Below, piece by piece: positions 6,396 to 12,757 of a stretch of 12,757 nucleotides of DNA. Location of the stretch: NCBI GenBank assembly GCA_937920005.1, contig CALETF010000099.1, forward strand, positions 1 through 12,757. Reading direction: 5' to 3'. Made by a program: the position numbers and the translations under genes. The notes below the pieces were generated by a model. The model saw only the letters and a list, made by a program, of their open reading frames with translations, searched no databases and was not told the DNA's origin. Each line of letters opens with the position of its first letter. The stretch's first letter is position 1. This DNA is from an uncultured Candidatus Altimarinota bacterium. GTDB lineage: Bacteria > Patescibacteriota > Gracilibacteria > BD1-5 > JAGOOR01.

Positions 6396-9300
6396 GTGAT
6401 TCCTTTTCAAAAGATCATAGCATGGTTTCTGATTGGGCTTCTGTTTTTTGAGGCTACTTTTCGTGTTCCTTTTCTTCTCCCAGATGCGAGTGCTCTCGAA
6501 TCTGCAAATCATGAAGATGTTGTTTCTCTCATAGTAGAGGAAGAACTGTTTCGAAAAATGTCGTCCGATATTGATGCATATGCTCGTCGTATCCAGAACC
6601 GATTATCACATACGAGAACTGTTATCCTTACTTATGCTCGTGATGCTCATCCATATTTGATTGCTTCAAGTAATGAACGTTTGTATTTTTCTGGTATACC
6701 AAATCATGGAAACAAAACCCAGAAATTAGTTGGTACTATTTTGATTGGCCATGTTCCTCTTCCAGTAGTTCATAAAGATAATAAAGATTTCTTGTCTCTC
6801 TATCCTTATACTGATTTTGATGAGCCTCATTTTTTCTGGAATTGGGATACATCACGATATGAATACGTAAATCAAAAAAGAAATGATGCGCGTCCAGATA
6901 TATGGCATTCAGTTATAGATCCAAATACGGGTAGTCTTGATTCAGATGTACAAAAAATACGTGATTTTTTTGCACGCGTCTATGAGTTTGATGCAAAAAA
7001 ATGAAGATATGAGAATGTCGGTACTAATCCGCAGGTTCTCTATATGGATAGCGTCAATGAATCACGAGCAGCAAGTAAGTGACTGCTTTCTGTGTATGAA
7101 CAAATTTTTGTTCCACAACAAGAACATCTTCTTTATCATCGATTTTCTCGAGAGTTTGCTCAGTATCTCTATGCGGGTTTTCTTAGTTTAATGAAATCTG
7201 AATGAGCCACTAAAATTTCCTCATTTCGAGAATGGTCTCCTGATTCTAATTCTACATCTTCATTTCTTTCTCAGGCAAGTGATATTTCTACCAAAGTTTT
7301 CAGCGATGAACTCATAACCCCTTTCTTAAAAGTTATTAATGAAAAATATCTCTGAGATCTCAATCGGTGGGTTCATAATACTGGTCGATATTATAATGGT
7401 TATTCTGATGTACGAGTTGATACTATCCCAGAACTTATCACGACAAAAGATGCTCTTTCATGACAAATCATTAAGGAAAGTAATGACGCTCTTGAGAAAA
7501 TGATCGATACTTATGTTGATAGTAATCTCGCACTTGATATACCTATTCTTGTGAGCCGACCAGGTCAAAAAACTATTTCAGAAAAAAGTGGTGAGAGGTT
7601 TGTGAGTCGTACGTATAATTTTACATATGATAATTATTTTTATGGTACCAAAGCATCTGAAATAACTAACGCTTCTCAGTGTAGTCTCATACGTGGTACA
7701 AGTTTTTGAGGTAAAAATACTACTGCTGAGACAAATCATGGTTTTGATATAGTCGGTGCCAAGGAAGATTCAAAATTGATTACTACAGATGTGAATGCTG
7801 GTATAAAATGTACATCACCAACTCAATCGTATTGGGGTGGAAATAGTCCTATAAATGCTACTTACAAGGATGGAGAAATGCTCCTCAATTCTCATCGATA
7901 TGATGATTTCTCACTTGCAGTACTTGATCTCGGTGCTGGTAAAAAAACAACGGGGACAAATAGTCCTCTCGATTGTCTGCGAAATGATCTCATACTTCGT
8001 CCTTATCAACATAATGGTTTAGAGAACAGGAAATATCTCTGGCCAACAGAAACAGGGGGTTCGAGATATTCATGTGCTACTCCACTACAAAGTCCTACTC
8101 CAAATCCATTCTTTCTTGATCCGACACCTGAGACGAGTGAAAACATTCTTTCTAGTCTTGTAGGTTGTGGTTCAAATAATGGAAACATTACTCTCTTAAA
8201 TCGTAATGGCGCATCATTGTGATCATGTCAGGCGACAGGTCTTTCTTGAACGTATAAAAGAATTTCTTCTCTTGTTAAACATAGCGATCCAACGACAAAT
8301 GTATATGGTCAACAACTCAAGTGAAATGCGACTCCCAATCTTCCAATTGATGAGGAACGATACCTTCTCTACCTTGATCGCAGTGGTGCGCAATCGCGGA
8401 TTGATTACCCAAATCTTTTTGACGTCTCAATTGATCTAGATGATTCGGATGAAGAAATATTAAACAAAATTCGTTCTACTCTCAATACTGCACAGTCTCG
8501 ATTGGCAACACCAGTAACTCTTCCATCAAATCATCGATGGAGTCGTCTTGTGCAACCGACTTCATCTGTTACGAATCTTGCTGATGTGCTATTGTCTAAC
8601 GAGGATATACGCACTGGTCTTATTGATGCTCTACGTTGGAAAAATCTCGATGTAGAAATGAAATATTCTCACGTTCTAAAAACTGCTCTTAAGCCTTCTT
8701 CTACGAATAGTAAACTTCTTCTTCCCGATAAAAAAGATATCTATGAGGTTAGTTATCTTGGTGGTCAGGGTGACGCGAGAAATTTTGTATTTGGTTTTAA
8801 TCCAGAAGCAAAAACGGAGCTTCCAGAATGGTTTACAAATATACAAGAATCTCATTGAGATGTAGTCACTACACTCGGTACTTTTTCTTCGGAATCCAAT
8901 CCAGAATATTCTCTTTCTAGTAGTGAAATTGCCGAACTTCTTTGAGAAGGAACTTCATGAACAGAGGGTAATGAGGGTGGGTCTGATAGTAGTCAGGATT
9001 CTGGATCCAATACCTCTGATTCTTCTGATTCTGAGTGCTGAGATCCTACGGGTGTTGTTATTTGGGAATGGCTCTCTGCCATTCAATGTTGGTTGAGTAA
9101 CCTCATGAAGACGGAGTGGTTTACGCCCGATATTGATGATATTGGTTTTCCTGAGCTTCCAACACTGACTGTGAGTTTTTGAGGTGATATTGTTTGGTCA
9201 ACAAAAGAACTTCAGAATATAGATCAAATTGATGCCAATAATAATGATGTTACTGACTATTTAGAAAAAAATAACAGCCAGCTGACTCTCACTAACACTC

Positions 9301-12300
9301 TCTCTTCTACAACTATAGAACCTACTCAAAGTCTTCGAATAGATACAGCTCTGGAAAACTCCACTTCTCTTATTAATGATGATACAACTCATATCGTTCT
9401 AGAAGTAACGCGAATAGATGACCTCGACGAATGAAAGAGTTATTCAGCAAAAGATAGCGGTTGGAATGAAATTCAAGATCGCTATTTTAGCGTCTCTGGT
9501 GGCAATACACTCAGGGATGGTCATGCTGTCTGGATTTTTACCTCTAAAAATAATCATCGAACACGTATTGCATTTGAGTCTCGAATATATTCTGGCACAA
9601 ATATTCTATTGCGTTCTGAACGAAGCTCTGTTCTTATTGGACCAATTAATCTCTCAATGACTGTCCTGAGTACATCATGATCTAATACATCAGAAACAGT
9701 GACAGCAGGCGATACAAATGGTATCAATATTCTTCTTTCAGGTCTTGATGTCTACCCATCGACTGCTGATGTAACTATTTATGACTACGTAACAGGTGAA
9801 CAAAAATGACTCTATAAATCAGTTCCAATTACTGGAGGTAAGATGAAACTTGCAAGTCCATCTATTGATCCGATTCTTCATCGTGCTGGTCGATATACTC
9901 TTCTTGCTGTAGTGTGAGATTATTCTGGGAAAACAAATTTTACGATAGCAACTGGTAAGCCACATCACATAGATGCTTCTCTCGACTCATTACTTATCAA
10001 AGATACACCAACACAATTTATACTTTCCCTCCGTGATGAATGGAATAATCCCATCAACTCTCAGGACTGGAATCTACAAATACAAAGTTCGAGCAATGCT
10101 ATCGTCGGGCCAATATCATCAAAATCAGAGAAACTTGTTTCTGGTAAAATGACTTCTCCACTTATTCTGACTCCACTTGAAGCTGGAAATATAACCTTTA
10201 ATGTCACAGTATCAAAAGATGCTGAAAAACTTGATATTTCCCTTTCTCGACCAGTACTTTCCGATCCTTACATTGTTGTTGATATACCAAACCGATCTAC
10301 ACTCGAAGTTGGTCAAACAGTTCCAGTCAATTTTAGTATTCAGAGACAAGATGGTACTCTGATAGAGGATTGGGACATGTCTGTAAAAATTGGCATTCGC
10401 GGTGGTGATGCAAAGTTTAATCAGGATGTTCTAACATTTGTGAAGTGACGTGCGACTGCAACTCTTCAGACAGGAACGAGAACAGGCGTTGCCTCTCTCT
10501 ATTTGCAAGATACTGTTCTTGGTAAAATCATAGGTGAGAATTTCCAAATTCTTCCAGGCATGCCAACTAGCATAGCCCTTTCTGCGCCGGAGACCATTCA
10601 CGCTAAAACAAATGCTCGAGATACGCTCACGGCATATTTATATGATACTTATGGAAATCTCACAACACTCCATGGTTATACTTGGAAAATAAGTACTGAC
10701 AAACCATTACTTCTTTCAAATACTCTTTGATTTAAAGAAATAAATACTGGTGTTTACCAGTCTGATTTAGTAAGTTCTGGTATCCCATGACGTATTTTGT
10801 TTCACGCTTGGCTCGAAAAAGATGGCATAAAATCTACTGTAAAAACATTGGAAAATGTTGCTATGACAAATGCACTTCCTGTTATTACAAGTGATGAGGC
10901 GAACCAGAATTCTTGGCAAAACATAACACAAATTCTACTCGGGGCCGCATTCGGCCAATCGCCTATACAATGATACTTTGCTGGCGCTACTTTATTTTCT
11001 TCCGCCACAAAAACGCTCGCCCTTTCAACACTGGTGGACACACCTCAAAATCCTATTTTTACGGTGACTCCTTCGGGAAATATTGTGACAGGTTCTCTTA
11101 AATATGGTACTGGTATTGAGGCACAAATCGAATCATATATAAATAATGTGTTGACTCTCATTGTATATGATACACGTCTCTGATGAATTGCTCGTGTTCG
11201 CTATCCGACACTTTCTAGTGATGCTCTGCTATCTTCTTGTACTGGTATTTCTTGTGATAGAGATAGTATTTATTTTGTTCCAAATAGTACTGACATTATT
11301 TATAAGGATGGTCGTCTTTATAGTGGTTCCCAACTTCTTTTTTCTGTTAGAGATATTTTTAGTTTTCCAAATCTTTGATTTGCTTTCGTTCATCAAAATA
11401 GTGAATATCTCCAATTTGTTGTGACTCGTAGTGGTGTTTCTTTATGAACTCTCTATCTTCGCTGGAAATCACGAGTACCGGTTGAGCAGGGGAGTGCGGA
11501 TTCATCTTATACATATACTCTTGAATCGCTTCGCTCGACTCTTTCGACGAAGTTGTCATGGACTAATAAGAGCTCTTATGAGACTCCAAGTCTTGTTCTT
11601 TATACTACTGGCGAAGAGACAGTTTATGTCGGTTGAGCCCATAATCGATGATGGTCTGCTTACCCTCAACAATATGGACTCTGATGGACACATGATAACA
11701 CTTCTCTGCTTCAGTTTGCAGCAGGTGAAGAATGGTCACATGCCATTCAAGATAATGCGGACTACCTTACTATCAATCTCGGTGATCCGATTATTAGTCT
11801 TCCAAATTATCAAGTAAATTCTGTCACCGGTCTCGATCAAACTATAGGAAAACCAGTATATGTTTGATCTTCTGATGTTGATGATTTTACTTTCCGTGAT
11901 ACAAATAGTGATGGTAAGAAAGATCTTATTGTGTATCATCCAGATGGTACTGTAGGTATGTGATTATTGAGAGGAGATGGCGCTATTATAGATGTAGGAG
12001 ATCTTCTCTCTGTGCGTGATGCTCAACAAGATATGGTTCGTGCTGGTGATTTTATTGGTGATGGGTATTCTGATATTGTTTATGTTGATGCAGATGGCAT
12101 TCTACATCAGGTAACTCATTCTGAAGAGTGACCAACTGAGAAGCCAATGAAATATGATAAAACTCCGCTTCTCTGACAGATACAACAACTTGAAGTGTTT
12201 GATATGGACCACGATGGTATCGATGATATTGTTGTCATGGATAATCTCGGTAGTCTCTACATTTTTTATGGTCAAAAAACAGGAATATTTACAGTTCAAT

Positions 12301-12757
12301 TGATAGAGAATGTCTATGATTTTGTTCTCTCTGACGAGGCCAAAGCATCATACTTTACAGGAGCTGTGAGTTATAACGGACTTGGTTTTGTTGACCCAGA
12401 TAGTATGCCAAAGGCATCTTCATTCGAGCTCCAATCAAAACAAGACCAAGTGAATCAGCTTCTGTTTACACAGATTCGAATAGCGAAGACAAATACTACT
12501 CCTACGGTATCTACTGTGAGTTCTGCTGTCGCTAATTCGCTTGATGTTGATCCCAATTGACTCCTGAGGATGTACGATGGAAATGCTACCACACTGACAA
12601 GCTCCCTCCAATTTGGATATGATGCAGTCAGTGATTCTGCTGGTTCTGCTGCTACTGTATCGACAGGTTCTGAATCATATGATACTTTTGATGTGCTGAG
12701 GGCTCCTTTTATTATTCCAGGATATCTTTCTATTACAAAAAAATATACATCAGATCG
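6396..12757 (+). CDS. Giant exported surface protein with Ig-like and FG-GAP-like repeats, 3' end missing
   Basis: One frame with no TAA or TAG runs from GTG 6396 to the window end: at least 2,120 residues, with 34 TGA codons read as Gly. GTG is the only usual start after TAG 6369. Residues 6-23 are a hydrophobic signal or anchor. Residues 35-400 are an unrecognised region with LVGTILIGHVPLPVV (111-125), YPYTDFDEPHFFW and IWHSVIDP (from 169), followed by a helical part. Residues 429-611 contain six Cys. Residues 850-886 are an acidic Ser/Gly linker. From about 1080 to 1480 there are several beta-rich Ig-like modules, for example one starting near 1383 (FQILPGMPTSIALSAPETIH). Residues 1830-1960 hold three FG-GAP/VCBS-type loops. 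This architecture is that of an adhesin or cell-contact protein outside the membrane. It is co-directional with the two wall hydrolases 84 bases upstream. The exact function is unknown. Confidence 0.9.
8943..9041 (+). other. Low-complexity acidic Ser/Gly linker within the giant gene
   Basis: These codons encode a region dominated by Ser, Gly, Asp, Glu and Asn (for example EGNEGGSDSSQDSGSN, then SDSSDSE), with three Gly from TGA (8943, 8958, 9039). It separates the Cys-containing N-terminal half from the beta-rich repeat half and looks like a flexible inter-domain linker. Confidence 0.8.
11886..12272 (+). repeat. Three FG-GAP/VCBS-like calcium-loop repeats in the giant protein
   Basis: Three copies of an Asp-rich loop followed by a hydrophobic strand occur 50-51 residues apart: DTNSDGKKDLIVY (from 1835), DFIGDGYSDIVYV (from 1885) and DMDHDGIDDIVVM (from 1936). 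The DxxxDGxxD pattern is that of integrin-alpha-type FG-GAP or VCBS beta-propeller blades, where the Asp residues bind calcium. Only three clear blades are seen here; more may follow beyond the window. Confidence 0.82.

Noticed and set aside
11161..11424. 87-residue hydrophobic plus-strand frame resembling a membrane protein
   Set aside because: It is an out-of-frame reading inside the continuous giant frame. T-rich codons in the real frame create a false Leu/Val/Phe-rich protein.

Overview
Organism. The window reads correctly only when UGA is a sense codon for glycine (NCBI translation table 25). Forty-six in-frame TGA codons lie inside seven reading frames, and every real gene that ends here ends in TAA or TAG. 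The diagnostic sites are the second Gly of the GGKQY motif of ribosomal protein L21, the Gly-Gly of the transketolase HGG-LGD motif, the Gly of a LysM GDTL motif, and the Gly just before the catalytic Cys of a CHAP domain. This code is known from Candidatus Gracilibacteria (BD1-5) and Absconditabacteria (SR1) of the Candidate Phyla Radiation, so the window almost certainly comes from that group. I cannot tell the two apart from this sequence. Under the standard code most genes look broken, but they are intact.

Layout. (1) 1-2066, plus strand: the 3' part of a phosphodiester glycosidase-domain (NAGPA/DUF2233) protein, a stand-alone transketolase C-terminal subunit, and a small membrane-anchored protein of unknown function. 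(2) 2109-3002, plus strand: greA and a DUF212 divergent PAP2-family membrane protein whose ATG abuts the greA stop. A symmetric, probably bidirectional terminator follows. (3) 3046-3681, minus strand: an adenylate kinase-family enzyme converging on that terminator, with a recognisable promoter upstream. (4) 3828-6311, plus strand: ribosomal protein L21 followed by two tandem paralogous secreted LysM-LysM-CHAP cell-wall hydrolases. (5) 6396 to the window end, plus strand: one uninterrupted frame of more than 2,120 codons. It encodes a giant exported protein with an N-terminal membrane segment, an unrecognised N-terminal region, an acidic Ser/Gly linker, Ig-like beta modules and FG-GAP/VCBS-like calcium-loop repeats. 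It holds 34 of the 46 in-frame TGAs and runs off the window.

How the parts fit. Housekeeping functions (transketolase half, GreA, Adk, L21) are interleaved with a surface module of two peptidoglycan-binding hydrolases and a very large adhesin-like protein. Cultured or enriched members of this lineage live attached to, or prey on, other bacteria, so a role of this module in contacting or opening a host wall is plausible. That is inference: nothing in the sequence shows the target. Gene starts in this window lack recognisable Shine-Dalgarno motifs, and inferred 5' leaders are short. No tRNA, rRNA, CRISPR array, insertion sequence or attachment site was seen.
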